Source of the DNA: DASUSH01 sp963785155
GTDB taxonomy: Bacteria; Actinomycetota; Thermoleophilia; Solirubrobacterales; 70-9
Direction of reading: 5' to 3'
NCBI GenBank assembly: GCA_963785155.1
Contig: CAWAUB010000007.1
Span: forward strand, 620,001 to 684,000
Length of the DNA: 64,000 bases
In this document: positions 9,725-18,290 of the stretch, piece after piece
Layout of the letters: the number at the start of each line of letters is the position of its first letter
Position numbering within the stretch: the stretch's first letter is position 1
Program-made: the position numbers and the translations under genes
The notes under the pieces: model-generated
Told to the model about the DNA's origin: nothing
The model's database searches: none
What the model saw: only the letters and a program-made list of their open reading frames with translations

Positions 9725-11191
9725 ATGGAGTCACGAGCAAGTCGCTCCCTCTTCGGACGCGGACGCCGCCGAGACCCCTCGGTGCCCGACGATCGCACCG
9801 AGGAGATCGCCCGGCCGGAGCCCGACGAGCCGACCGTCGAGGCGCCGGCGCCGGCCGAGCCCGGAATGGCCGACGAGCTACGCGTTCGCCGCGAGGAGAT
9901 CGCGCGGATGGAGGAACGGGCGCTGCGTGACACCGAGTCGCTCGAGATCCAGCGAACCGACTTCGACCGCCGGATGCAGGCCCTGGAGGACCGCGAGCGC
10001 ACGCTCGAGCAGCAGGCCGAGGAGCAGAAGCGCCAGCGCCGGGTACAGCGAAACGAGCTCGAGCGGATCTCCGGGCTCACGGTCGCCGAGGCGAAGCAGG
10101 TCCTGCTCGCGGACATCGAGACCGAGGCCCGCGCCGACGCGGCGACCGAGCTGGGCAAGATCGAGGACGAGACTCGCCGCGAGGCCGAGCGGCGTGCCCG
10201 CAACATCCTCTCGGTCGCAATGCAGCGGCTCGCCGCAACGCACGCCAGCGAGACGACAACACGCACCGTCGAGCTGCCCAACGACGAGATGAAGGGCAGG
10301 ATCATCGGCCGCGAGGGCCGCAACATCCGCGCGCTGGAGAACCTGACCGGCGTCGACATCATCGTCGACGAGACGCCGAACGCGGTGGTCCTCTCGAGCT
10401 TCGACGGCGTTCGGCGGGAGATCGCACGGGTGACGCTCGAAAAGCTGATCGCCGACGGGCGCATCCACCCGGCCCTGATCGAGGAGACCTACGAGCAGGC
10501 GACCGAAGAGGTCGAGGCGCGGATCGTCGAGGACGGCGAGCGAGCCGCCCTCGAGGCCAAGGTCCACGGCCTCGACCCGGAGCTCCTGCAGCTCCTCGGC
10601 CGACTGCGCTACCGGACGAGCTACGGGCAGAACGTGCTCGACCACCTGGTCGAGTGCGCCAACCTCGCCGCGATGATCGCCGACGAGCTCGGGGCCTCGG
10701 TCGAGACCGCTCGGCGTGCGGCACTCCTCCACGACATCGGCAAGGCCGTCAGCCACGAGGTCGAGGGACCGCACGCCCAGGTGGGGGCCAAGCTGGCACG
10801 GCGCCACGGCGAGCCGGAGGCCGTGGCGCACGCGATGGAGGCCCACCACAACGAGGTCGAGCCCCGCACCGTCGAGGCCGTCCTCCTGCAGGCCGCCGAT
10901 GCTGTGTCCGGCGCGCGCCCCGGTGCCCGCGGCGAGTCGCTCGAGGGATACGTAAAGCGGCTACGCGACCTCGAGGAGATCGCGGCCCGCCACGACGGGG
11001 TCCAGCGCGTCCTCGCCATGCGCGCCGGGCGGGAGGTTCGTGTCATGGTCGACCCCGGCGAGGTCGACGACGAGCGGATCGCGCTGCTCTCCCACGAGAT
11101 CGCCCACCAGATCAGCGAGGAGCTCGAGCATCCGGGGCGGATCCGCGTAACCGTGATCCGCGAGAGCCGCTCGACCTCCTACGCCGACTAA
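9725..11191 (+). CDS. rny: Ribonuclease Y-type protein (KH + HD), no membrane anchor
   Basis: About 488 residues from the 9725 start. A coiled-coil region (about 60-190) is followed by the KH domain (GRIIGREGRNIRALENLTGVD, about 195-250) and an HD phosphohydrolase domain with HDIGKA and HHNEVEPRT. The family cleaves single-stranded RNA and starts mRNA decay. RNase Y is normally held at the membrane by an N-terminal helix. Here the N-terminus is Arg/Glu/Pro-rich (LFGRGRRRDPS, EPDEPTVEAPAPAEPG) and no hydrophobic segment is present from either possible start (9650 or 9725). Placement after recA-recX is common in clades with this nuclease. Confidence 0.9.
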   Translation: MESRASRSLFGRGRRRDPSVPDDRTEEIARPEPDEPTVEAPAPAEPGMADELRVRREEIARMEERALRDTESLEIQRTDFDRRMQALEDRERTLEQQAEEQKRQRRVQRNELERISGLTVAEAKQVLLADIETEARADAATELGKIEDETRREAERRARNILSVAMQRLAATHASETTTRTVELPNDEMKGRIIGREGRNIRALENLTGVDIIVDETPNAVVLSSFDGVRREIARVTLEKLIADGRIHPALIEETYEQATEEVEARIVEDGERAALEAKVHGLDPELLQLLGRLRYRTSYGQNVLDHLVECANLAAMIADELGASVETARRAALLHDIGKAVSHEVEGPHAQVGAKLARRHGEPEAVAHAMEAHHNEVEPRTVEAVLLQAADAVSGARPGARGESLEGYVKRLRDLEEIAARHDGVQRVLAMRAGREVRVMVDPGEVDDERIALLSHEIAHQISEELEHPGRIRVTVIRESRSTSYAD

Positions 11192-11211
11192 CGCTTGTAG
11201 GATCGCGGCCG

Positions 11212-11818
11212 ATGGAACCAGAGCATTTCTATTGGATCGGTGGCGCGCTCACGGTCCTCGCGCTCGTCGTCTCCTTCATCGGGATCCGCAACGAGAACTT
11301 CCCGAAGTCGCGCGGCATGCTGATGGGCGTAATCGGCCTCTTCGTCTTCATGGTCGTCGCGACGACCACGTACGCGGTGGTCAACGCGGAGGATGAGCAG
11401 GAGAAGCATCTTGCCGAGCTGGCCGAGGAGCAGGAAGCAGCCGGGGGCGAGGAGCTGGAAGCGGAGGAGACCGGGGGCGAGGGCCCGATCACGGGCGACG
11501 AGGGCGCCGCCGCGCAGGCGGGCGAAGACGAGGAGGCGGCAACCGACACCGGCACCGTGGGCATGACCGAATACGCCTTCGACCCCGACGCGGTCACGGT
11601 GGCCGCGGGCGACGACCTGACCGTGCAGAACGACGGCGCGATCATCCACAACCTGACCGTCGTCGACGGCGAGGACGAGCTCGCCGGCACCGACAACGTC
11701 GACGGCGGCGCGAGCGCCGACCTGAAGGTCGACAGTCGACCCCGGGACCTACGAGATGATCTGCACCATCCCGGGCCACGAGGACCTCGGGATGTCCGGC
11801 GAATTCACCGTCGAGTAG
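11212..11818 (+). CDS. Membrane-anchored plastocyanin-like (cupredoxin) protein, frame break near 11734
   Basis: Two N-terminal membrane helices (FYWIGGALTVLALVVSFIGI and MLMGVIGLFVFMVVATTTYA) are followed by an acidic Glu/Ala-rich linker (about 60-110) and a small blue-copper domain beginning TEYAFDPDAVTVAAGDDL. Copper ligands are visible: His in NDGAIIHNLTV, then Cys, His and Met in MICTIPGHEDLGMSG. The last part lies in the next frame: one extra base at about 11734 (GTCGACAGTCGACCC) breaks the gene just before the PGTYEMIC segment. The restored stop is TAG at 11816-11818. The fold suggests electron transfer at the outer face of the membrane; the partner is unknown. It follows rny by 20 bases. 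Confidence 0.82.
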
Positions 11819-11821
11819 CGC

Positions 11822-12250
11822 TCAGCCGATGAAGACGGAGGAGGAGATCTTCTCCTTGCAGGTGATGCCGCCGTCGTCGCCTGGCAACTTCACCTCGCCC
11901 GCCTTCACCTTGTAGTTGCCGGGCTTGGCGAACCGGAATCCGTTGGTGTTCTTCTTCGGCGTGAACTTCCACTTGCCCTTGCCGTTGGTGCGGATGGTGG
12001 CGATGATCGACGCTTGCTCGAGCTCGCTGACGGGGCGGTGGCGGAGCTTCACCTTGCGGTTGCGCTCGCATGCCCTGGCCTTCGAGCTGACGGTGCCCTT
12101 GATCGTGTCCTTGTCGGTCGTGCGCTTCAGCTTCAGCGTCAGCCCGGTCGAGAACTTCGTCTGCGCGACGGCGGTAACCGCGCCGAAGCCGGCAATCGCC
12201 ACGGCCAAGACGACCACCGCGGCCCGAATCGAGCTCCATCCACCCTTCAC
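11822..12250 (-). CDS. Small secreted protein of unknown function
   Basis: I do not recognise the family. From a GTG at 12250 the product is 142 residues with a hydrophobic signal segment (about 9-27, AAVVVLAVAIAGFGAVTAVA) and a basic, beta-rich body (TLKLKRTTDKDTIKGTVSSK, KVKLRHRPVSEL, KWKFTPKKNTNGF) with Cys residues in ACERN and ITCKE. The layout, an Ig-like segment rich in Lys and Thr, resembles C-terminal modules of larger secreted proteins in this window. It is convergent with the cupredoxin gene (3 bases apart) and divergent from miaB (44 bases). Confidence 0.7.
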   Translation of the reverse strand: MKGGWSSIRAAVVVLAVAIAGFGAVTAVAQTKFSTGLTLKLKRTTDKDTIKGTVSSKARACERNRKVKLRHRPVSELEQASIIATIRTNGKGKWKFTPKKNTNGFRFAKPGNYKVKAGEVKLPGDDGGITCKEKISSSVFIG

Positions 12251-12294
12251 GAGACCCGAACCTACCAGCGGCGCCAGCGCTACGCTCCGGTCGC

Positions 12295-13620
12295 ATGGTC
12301 GGGAAGCGGTACCACGTGACGACGTTCGGGTGCCAGATGAACGAGCACGACTCCGAGCGGATGAAGGGGATGCTCGACTCGCTCGGCTACGAGGCATGCG
12401 AAGAGCGCTCCGAAGCCGACCTGATCCTCTTCAACACCTGCTCGATCCGCGAGTCGGCAGACAGCCGTTTCATCGCGCACCTCGGGGAGGCGAAGCGGCT
12501 CAAGGGCGAGGATCCCGAGCGCGTGGTCGGTGTGGGCGGCTGCTGGGCGCAGTCGGTTAAGGACGAGGTCTTCGAGCGCTTCCCGTTCGTCGACGTCGCC
12601 TTCGGCCCGGGCCAGATCCATCGCCTCGCCGAGTTCCTCACCTCCGACTCGCTCACGGCACAGGGCTACTTCGAGTTCGAGGACTTCTCCGGGCACCTGC
12701 CGGCCCGTCGCGAGCGCGAGTTCCAGGCCTGGCTGCAGATTTCCCAAGGTTGCAACATGGCCTGCGCATATTGCATAGTGCCGTCGACTCGCGGCCGCGA
12801 GGAGAGCCGGTCCCCGGCGGAACTGGTCGCGGAGGTCGAGCGCCTCGCCGGTGACGGTGTGCGTGAGCTCACCCTGCTCGGGCAGAACGTGAACAGCTAC
12901 GGCCGCGACCTGCCGAAGGATTCGCGAATCACGTTCGCCGAGCTACTGCGCGAGATCGACGCCATCGACGGGATCCAGCGGGTCCGCTACACCAGCCCAC
13001 ACCCGAAGGACATGCGCGAGGACGTGATCGCCGTCCACGCCGAGTGCAGGTCGATCTGCGAGCACATCCACCTGCCTCTACAGGCCGGTTCGAGCCGGAT
13101 CCTGAAGGCGATGCGCCGGACCTACGACCGCGGCCGCTACATGGACCGCGTGGCGCAGATCCGCGAGCACCTGCCGGACTGCGCACTGACGACCGACATC
13201 ATCGTCGGGTTCCCCGGCGAGACGGAGGACGACTTCGCCGAGACACTCGAGGTCGTCGACGAGGTGGGCTTCGACAGCGCCTTTACTTTCGTCTTCTCGC
13301 CTCGGCGCGGCACGCAGGCGGCGGATCTGGATGGCAAGGTCCCTCACGCCGTCAAGCGCGAACGGATGGAGCGTCTCGTGCCGCTCGTCCAGCGCCGCGC
13401 CAGGGAGCGCGCGCAGCGCTTCGTCGGGCGGACGATGGAGGTCCTGGTCGAGGGCCCGAGCCGCAACGACCCGATTCGCCTGCGCGGCCGCATCCGGCAC
13501 AACAAGACGGTCAACTTCGACGGCGTCGCAGTGCCGGGGGAATTTGTCGACGTCGAGATTGAGTCAGCGACATCGACGACGCTTGCCGGAAGCGAGAGGA
13601 TCCTCAGCCGCGCGGGCTGA
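12295..13620 (+). CDS. miaB: tRNA-2-methylthio-N6-dimethylallyladenosine synthase MiaB
   Basis: This 441-residue radical-SAM methylthiotransferase adds the methylthio group at A37 of tRNAs reading UNN codons. Domain order is as in the family: N-terminal UPF0004 domain with cluster cysteines (TFGCQMNEHDSE, NTCSIRESA, GCWAQ), the radical SAM core with CNMACAYC (CxxxCxxC), and a C-terminal TRAM domain (about 375-437). miaA, which makes its substrate modification, follows after 25 bases, so both steps of the pathway are in one unit. Confidence 0.97.
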   Translation: MVGKRYHVTTFGCQMNEHDSERMKGMLDSLGYEACEERSEADLILFNTCSIRESADSRFIAHLGEAKRLKGEDPERVVGVGGCWAQSVKDEVFERFPFVDVAFGPGQIHRLAEFLTSDSLTAQGYFEFEDFSGHLPARREREFQAWLQISQGCNMACAYCIVPSTRGREESRSPAELVAEVERLAGDGVRELTLLGQNVNSYGRDLPKDSRITFAELLREIDAIDGIQRVRYTSPHPKDMREDVIAVHAECRSICEHIHLPLQAGSSRILKAMRRTYDRGRYMDRVAQIREHLPDCALTTDIIVGFPGETEDDFAETLEVVDEVGFDSAFTFVFSPRRGTQAADLDGKVPHAVKRERMERLVPLVQRRARERAQRFVGRTMEVLVEGPSRNDPIRLRGRIRHNKTVNFDGVAVPGEFVDVEIESATSTTLAGSERILSRAG

Positions 13621-13645
13621 AGGAGGAGAGGGGGAGGCGGGGGGT

Positions 13646-14536
13646 ATGGAGGTCTTGGCGATCTTCGGGCCGACGGCGATCGGCAAGACGGGCGTTGCGA
13701 TCGAGGTGGCGAAGCTCCTTCGCGATCGCGGCGAGGATCCCGTCGCGGTCTCGTGCGACGCCCTTCAGGTCTATCGCGGCATCGAGGTCCTGACCGCTGC
13801 GCCGACCCCGGCCGAGCGCGAGTGGCTGGAGCACCGGCTGGTCGGGTTCGCACCGATCGACGAGGAGTTCAGCGCCGGCCGCTTCGCCGAGCTTGCGAGG
13901 CGCGAGATCGACGAGTTGCTCGCTGAGGGACGTCGCCCGATCGTGGTCGGGGGCACCGGCCTCTACCTGCGGGCCGCCCTCGCCGAGCTGGAGCTCCGGC
14001 CGCCCGTTCCCCCCGAGGTCCGAGTGGCCGTGGAAGAGGAGATTGCCGCGGAGGGCTCCGCACGTCTCCACGGTCAGCTTGATCCGGCTCTGCGGGCGAG
14101 CGTCCACCCGAACGACCGCAAGCGGATCGCGCGGGCGCTCGAGCTTCAGCGCGCCGGGCTCGATCCGCCGCCGCCGGGCGGAGGCGAGCTTTGGACCGCC
14201 GAGCTCCGCCACCCAACTCTGCTTGTCGGGCTGACGATGGAGCGGGAGGCCCATACAGAGAAGATCGAGTCGCGAGCACGCCAGATCGCCGCATCCGGCG
14301 CGGTCGAAGAGGTGCGGGCGGCCGACGCGGAAGGGGCGTCGCGCACGGCGCGCGCCGCAATCGGGTTCGACGAGCTACTCGCCGAGGACCTGGCCGGTTA
14401 CATGCGCGCCCAGCAGGCGTTCTCCAAGCGCCAGCTGACCTGGATGCGCAGGCTCGAGGGCGCCAACGTGATCGACCGCACCGACCGCACCGACTCGGAC
14501 GTGGCGGCGGAAATCGTCCGCCTGCTCGAGCGCTGA
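13646..14536 (+). CDS. miaA: tRNA dimethylallyltransferase MiaA
   Basis: This 296-residue enzyme transfers the dimethylallyl group to A37 of tRNA, the step before MiaB. The P-loop FGPTAIGKT is at residues 6-14, followed by the SCDALQVYRGIEVLTAAPT substrate-binding segment and VGGTGLYLRA; RQLTWMRR near the C-terminus is also typical. The start at 13646 places the P-loop at the usual distance from the N-terminus and has a purine-rich GGAGGCGGGG stretch upstream. dapF follows after 18 bases. Confidence 0.96.
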   Translation: MEVLAIFGPTAIGKTGVAIEVAKLLRDRGEDPVAVSCDALQVYRGIEVLTAAPTPAEREWLEHRLVGFAPIDEEFSAGRFAELARREIDELLAEGRRPIVVGGTGLYLRAALAELELRPPVPPEVRVAVEEEIAAEGSARLHGQLDPALRASVHPNDRKRIARALELQRAGLDPPPPGGGELWTAELRHPTLLVGLTMEREAHTEKIESRARQIAASGAVEEVRAADAEGASRTARAAIGFDELLAEDLAGYMRAQQAFSKRQLTWMRRLEGANVIDRTDRTDSDVAAEIVRLLER

Positions 14537-14554
14537 GCGCGATACTGCCGCCCG

Positions 14555-15394
14555 ATGAGGTTCGAGAAATGGCAGGCGCTGGGCAACGACTACGTGATCC
14601 TCGAGGCGGATGCCCTGCCCTGGGAGTTGACTACCGAGCGGGTGCGCCTCATCTGCGACCCGCACTTCGGCGTCGGCTCCGACGGGATCCTGCTGCTCTC
14701 GCGGCTCGACGGCGGAGAGCACGTGGCGGAACTGAGGATCTTCAACCCCGACGGCTCCGAGGCCGAGCTCTCCGGCAACGGGGCGCGCGAGGCCGTCCTC
14801 TACCTGCGCCGCTCGGGCTGGACGGACCAGGACACCTTCACGGTGCTGACGAAAGCGGGCCCGGTGACCCCGACGATCAAGGGCGAGAGCACCGTCTCGA
14901 TGGCGATCGGCCGGGCGTCGACGAGCTCGGCCGACTTCCCCTCGGGTCCCGCCGATGGCACGGGCTCGGTCACCTCGGCTGGCCGCGAATGGGCCTTCCG
15001 CCACATCAACGTCGGCAACCCCCAATGCGTGATCGAGGCGGGCGACGACGTCGAGGACCTCGATCTCGGCGAGATCGGCCCGGCGATCGAGTCGAGCGAC
15101 TTGTTCCCGAACCGAACGAACGTCTCGTTCATCCGTGTCGATGCCTCAACCGTCCGGGCGCGGATATTTGAGCGCGGGGTGGGGGAGACGCTCTCCTCAG
15201 GCACCGGAGCCAGCGGAGCCGCGGTCGCTGCCTTCCTGGGCGGCGCCGCCAGCCCTATCACCGTGAAATTGGATGGCGGCGAGCTGACCGTGGAGGTCTC
15301 CGACGACCTCGACGTGACGCTCATCGGCACCGCGGAGCCGATCTGCTCCGGCGAGCTCTCAGCGGAGCTCCTCGCCCGCCTGGCCGATATCTAG
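14555..15394 (+). CDS. dapF: Diaminopimelate epimerase homologue lacking both catalytic cysteines
   Basis: This 279-residue protein has the DapF two-domain fold signatures: QALGNDYVILEAD at the N-terminus, FNPDGSEAELSGNGAREAVL at the first active-site loop, HINVGNPQCVI, and FERGVGETLSSGTGAS at the second loop. In characterised DapF enzymes the two loops read GNGxRC and GETxxCGSGAC, and the two cysteines are the acid/base pair that interconverts LL- and meso-diaminopimelate. Here the first is Glu (GNGARE) and the second Ser (ETLSSGTG). Both changes are read directly from the DNA and are not near a frame break. Either the protein uses different chemistry or it is not an active epimerase. It sits between miaA and a DapL-type aminotransferase two genes on. 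Confidence 0.85.
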   Translation: MRFEKWQALGNDYVILEADALPWELTTERVRLICDPHFGVGSDGILLLSRLDGGEHVAELRIFNPDGSEAELSGNGAREAVLYLRRSGWTDQDTFTVLTKAGPVTPTIKGESTVSMAIGRASTSSADFPSGPADGTGSVTSAGREWAFRHINVGNPQCVIEAGDDVEDLDLGEIGPAIESSDLFPNRTNVSFIRVDASTVRARIFERGVGETLSSGTGASGAAVAAFLGGAASPITVKLDGGELTVEVSDDLDVTLIGTAEPICSGELSAELLARLADI

Positions 15395-15415
15395 AGACTT
15401 CTCTAGGTTTCGCCC

Positions 15416-16013
15416 GTGCTTCTGTCGCGCCGATTTCGCGACGGCGTCGTCGCCGGTGAGCTCGATCTCGCCTTCCGTCGCTGGAAGCGACCCCGCGTCA
15501 AGGCCGGCACGCACATGCGGACCGCGTCCGGAATCTTCGTGGTGGACGCGGGTCGAGGTCGTCGACCGCGAGCGGGTCACGGATGCGGACGCGCGGCGGG
15601 CGGGATTCGACTCGCGCGAGGCGATGTTCCGCGTCCTCGACGGCGGCCGGCGGGGTGGAAGGCAGGCGGAGGGGGAGATCCACCGGATCGAGCTGCACTA
15701 CGGGGGTCCCGATCCGCGCGTCGCGCTGCGCGAACGGGCGGAGATCACCGCCGCGGAGCGCGCCGAGCTGGACGCCGCGCTCGCCCGCATGGACGGCGCG
15801 AGCCGGAGTGGGCCCTGGACCGCCGACATCCTCGATCTGATCTCCGAGCGTCCCGAGACGCTCGCCGAGGAGCTTGCGGCCTCTCGTGGCGAGGAGAAGC
15901 AGCCGTTCAAGCGCCGCGTCCGGCAGCTGAAGGAGCTCGGCCTGACCGAGAGCCTGGAGACCGGGTACCGCCTCTCCCCGCGCGGCCGGGCGTACCTGAA
16001 TCTCGGCGGCTAG
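15416..16013 (+). CDS. ASCH/PUA-like domain protein, frame break near 15551
   Basis: Read across one extra base in the GGG at 15550-15552, the product is about 198 residues. The N-terminal third (LLSRRFRDGVVAGELDLAFR, then HMRTASGIFVVDA, VEVVDRERVTDADA) has the look of an ASCH/PUA-like RNA-binding fold. The C-terminal part (SGPWTADILDLISERPETLA to GYRLSPRGRAYL) looks like a winged helix. In the given frame neither half is complete. The GTG start at 15416 follows dapF by 21 bases and the stop is 13 bases before the aminotransferase. An RNA-related role is an inference from fold resemblance only. Confidence 0.65.
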
Positions 16014-16026
16014 GCTGCCACGCCGG

Positions 16027-17198
16027 ATGGCCCTGACCGACCCCTCCAAGCGCCTCGAGGCGATCCCGCCGTACATGTTCGCCGAGCTCGAGCGGAAGAT
16101 CGCGGAGAAGACCGGGGCGGGGATCGACGTGATCAGCCTCGGCATCGGTGATCCCGATCGCCCGACCTATCCGCACATCGTCGAGGCGATGCGCGAGGCG
16201 GCGGCCGATCCCAGCACCCACCAGTACCCGTCGAACCGCGGCCGCCCCGAGTTCCGCGAGGCGTTCGCGCGCTTCTACGGCGAGCGCTTCGGGGTCGAGA
16301 TCGACCCCGAAACCGAGGTGATTCCCGCGATCGGCGCGAAGGAGTGCATCTACAACCTCTGTTTCGCCTTCCTCGACGCCGGAGGACGTCGCCCTCGCCG
16401 CCGACCCCGGCTACCCGGTCTACACGGCCGGCCCGGTGCTCGCCGGCGCGGAGGCGGTCCTGATGCCGCTGGTTCCGGAGCTCGGTTTCGTGCCCGACCT
16501 CGATGCGATCGACCCGTTCGCGCTCACGAACGCCCGGTTGCTCTTCCTCAACTACCCGAACAACCCGACCGGGGCGGTCGTCCCTGACGGGTTCTTCGAG
16601 CGGGTGGTCGAGCTCGCGCGCAAGCACGAGATCCTGGTCGTCCACGACAACGCCTATTCGGAAACGACCTACGACGGCTACGTCGCGCCGAGCTTCCTCG
16701 CCACCCCCGGCGCGAAGGAGGTAGGCGTTGAGGTCTTCTCACTCTCCAAGGGCTTCAACATGACCGGCTGGCGCTGCGCGGCGATCCTCGGCAACGCCGA
16801 GGCGATCAAGAGCTACTGGCGGCTGAAGACGAACGTCGACTCGGGGCTCTTCGAGGCCGTCCAGCTCGCCGGTGCCGCCGCCCTCGACGCGCCGCGCGAT
16901 GCGCTCGAGGAAATGAACGAGATCTATGCCCGCCGTCGCGACCTGGTCGTCTCGGCCCTGCGCCGAGATCGGCGTCGAGGTCAACGCCCCTAAGGGCACG
17001 ATCTACGTGTGGGCGCCCGTCCCGGAGGACCACTCCTCGACCTCCTTCGCCGAGCTGGTGCTCGAGGAGGCCGCCGTTGTCGTCTCGCCGGGCTCGATGT
17101 ACGGGCCCAGCGGCGAGGGCTTCTTCCGGATCTCGCTGACGACGCCTGACGAGCGCCTCGCCGAGGCCGTCGAGCGGATGCGCGAGCACCTCGGCTAG
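16027..17198 (+). CDS. dapL: LL-diaminopimelate aminotransferase-like PLP enzyme, two frame breaks
   Basis: This is a class I/II aminotransferase of about 390 residues resembling the DapL type, which converts tetrahydrodipicolinate straight to LL-diaminopimelate. The N-terminus reads SKRLEAIPPYMFAELERKI and ISLGIGDPDRPTYPHIVEAM; later come LNYPNNPTGAV and the PLP lysine in FSLSKGFNMTGWR. The frame breaks twice: an extra base at 16381-16386 (FLDAG, then DVALAADPGYPVY) and another at 16961-16964 (SALR, then EIGVEVNAPKGTIYVW). All three segments join without gaps in the family pattern. Other aminotransferases of the fold, such as aspartate aminotransferase, remain possible. Proximity to dapF supports a lysine/peptidoglycan role. 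Confidence 0.8.
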
Positions 17199-17397
17199 GC
17201 ACGGATCCGGGGGAACTGTGAGGGTTCCTTAAGAAAGTTCGCTATCTTCCCGCGCCCGCAGATGGGGATCGGCGTTTAGGAAGCTCAAGCTTTCGGGTAA
17301 CGACGCCGAGGAATCAAGTAGAGAGACACCGGCCGGGGGGACGCCCTAACCACGATGGTGAGGGTCACGGCCGTCGAAGTCCACACCACCTGAATCA
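17199..17397 (+). promoter_or_regulatory. Structured leader upstream of the NIPA-like transporter, class unknown
   Basis: This gap of about 200 bases holds nested inverted repeats. CGGCGT (17270-17275) pairs with ACGCCG (17303-17308) around an inner 6-bp hairpin, GGAAGC (17279-17284) with GCTTTC (17289-17294), closed by a TCAA loop. A separate small hairpin pairs GGAAC (17212-17216) with GTTCC (17224-17228) just after the aminotransferase stop. The region is noticeably less GC-rich than coding sequence (TTAAGAAAGTTCGCTATCTT at 17229-17248). I could not match it to a known riboswitch consensus from memory. It is either the promoter and untranslated leader of the transporter or a cis-acting RNA. 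Confidence 0.4.
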
Positions 17398-18258
17398 ATG
17401 ATCGAGCTAGGCATACTGCTCGCGCTTCTCTGCGCGCTCATCGGGAACATCGGCTTCCTGTGTAAGCACCGTGGCGCCGTCGCCGCCCCGGATGTCCGCT
17501 TCTCGCACCCGTGGCAGAGCACCAAGGCCCTGTTCCGCTCGCGCTGGTGGACGATCGGCATGCTCGTCGCGACGCTCGGCTGGTTCTTCCACGTCGCCGC
17601 GCTGGCGCTGGCGCCGCTCTCGATCGTCCAGGCCGTGATCTCCGGTGGCCTCGTCCTGCTCGTCTGGCCGGCCGAGCGCTGGTTTGGCTTCAAGCTCGGT
17701 CGCCGCGAGTGGATCGGCCTCGGCCTCAGCGCGACAGGCCTGGCCCTGCTGGCCGTGACTGCCAGTCCCGACGGCGCCCACTCGAGCTACAACGTCGCTC
17801 CGATGCTGGCCTTCGAGGCGGCATTGCTCGCGATCGGCGCGGTGATGCTGCTCCCGCGCACGCACCAGCGGATCGGCGGCGCAGGCGCCGGCGTCCTCTT
17901 CGGCATCGCGGCCGGTGTCCTTATCGGCGTCTCCGACGTCGCCCTCAAGGCGCTCGCGGGGACCGTGCCCTCCGACGTCCTCTCGATCCTCAGCCCGTGG
18001 ACGGTGACCGCAATCGTCGCCAGCGTCCTCGCCTTCTTCGCCGTGGCACGCGGCCTGCAGGTCGGTAACGCGATCTCGGTGATCGCCCTCAGTTCGATCG
18101 CCGCCAACTGCGTCGCGATCATCGGCGGCATCCTTGTCTTCGGCGACCCGATGGGCTCGGGCACGATCGAGGTCGTCGCCCGCAGCTTCGCCTTCGCCGC
18201 GGTCGTCGCGGCCGCGGCGCTCATGCCGGGTCCGGTCCGAGCCGCGAAGCCCGCCTAG
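17398..18258 (+). CDS. DMT-superfamily / NIPA-like transporter
   Basis: This 286-residue integral membrane protein has about nine or ten hydrophobic helices spread through its length (LGILLALLCALIGNIGFL, TIGMLVATLGWFFHVAALAL, IVQAVISGGLVLLVWP, and on to SFAFAAVVAAAALMP). The arrangement resembles the DMT superfamily and the NIPA branch, some members of which move Mg2+. The substrate cannot be read from the sequence. The ATG at 17398 follows a long, possibly structured leader. gadB starts 32 bases downstream. Confidence 0.75.
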   Translation: MIELGILLALLCALIGNIGFLCKHRGAVAAPDVRFSHPWQSTKALFRSRWWTIGMLVATLGWFFHVAALALAPLSIVQAVISGGLVLLVWPAERWFGFKLGRREWIGLGLSATGLALLAVTASPDGAHSSYNVAPMLAFEAALLAIGAVMLLPRTHQRIGGAGAGVLFGIAAGVLIGVSDVALKALAGTVPSDVLSILSPWTVTAIVASVLAFFAVARGLQVGNAISVIALSSIAANCVAIIGGILVFGDPMGSGTIEVVARSFAFAAVVAAAALMPGPVRAAKPA

Positions 18259-18290
18259 CCCCGGCGCTCGGTCTCACATAGGCTGCGCCC

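Noticed and set aside
16381..16970. Programmed ribosomal frameshifting in the aminotransferase
   Set aside because: Two breaks of the same direction in one housekeeping enzyme, with no slippery site or stimulator, and similar breaks in many unrelated genes, favour sequence error.
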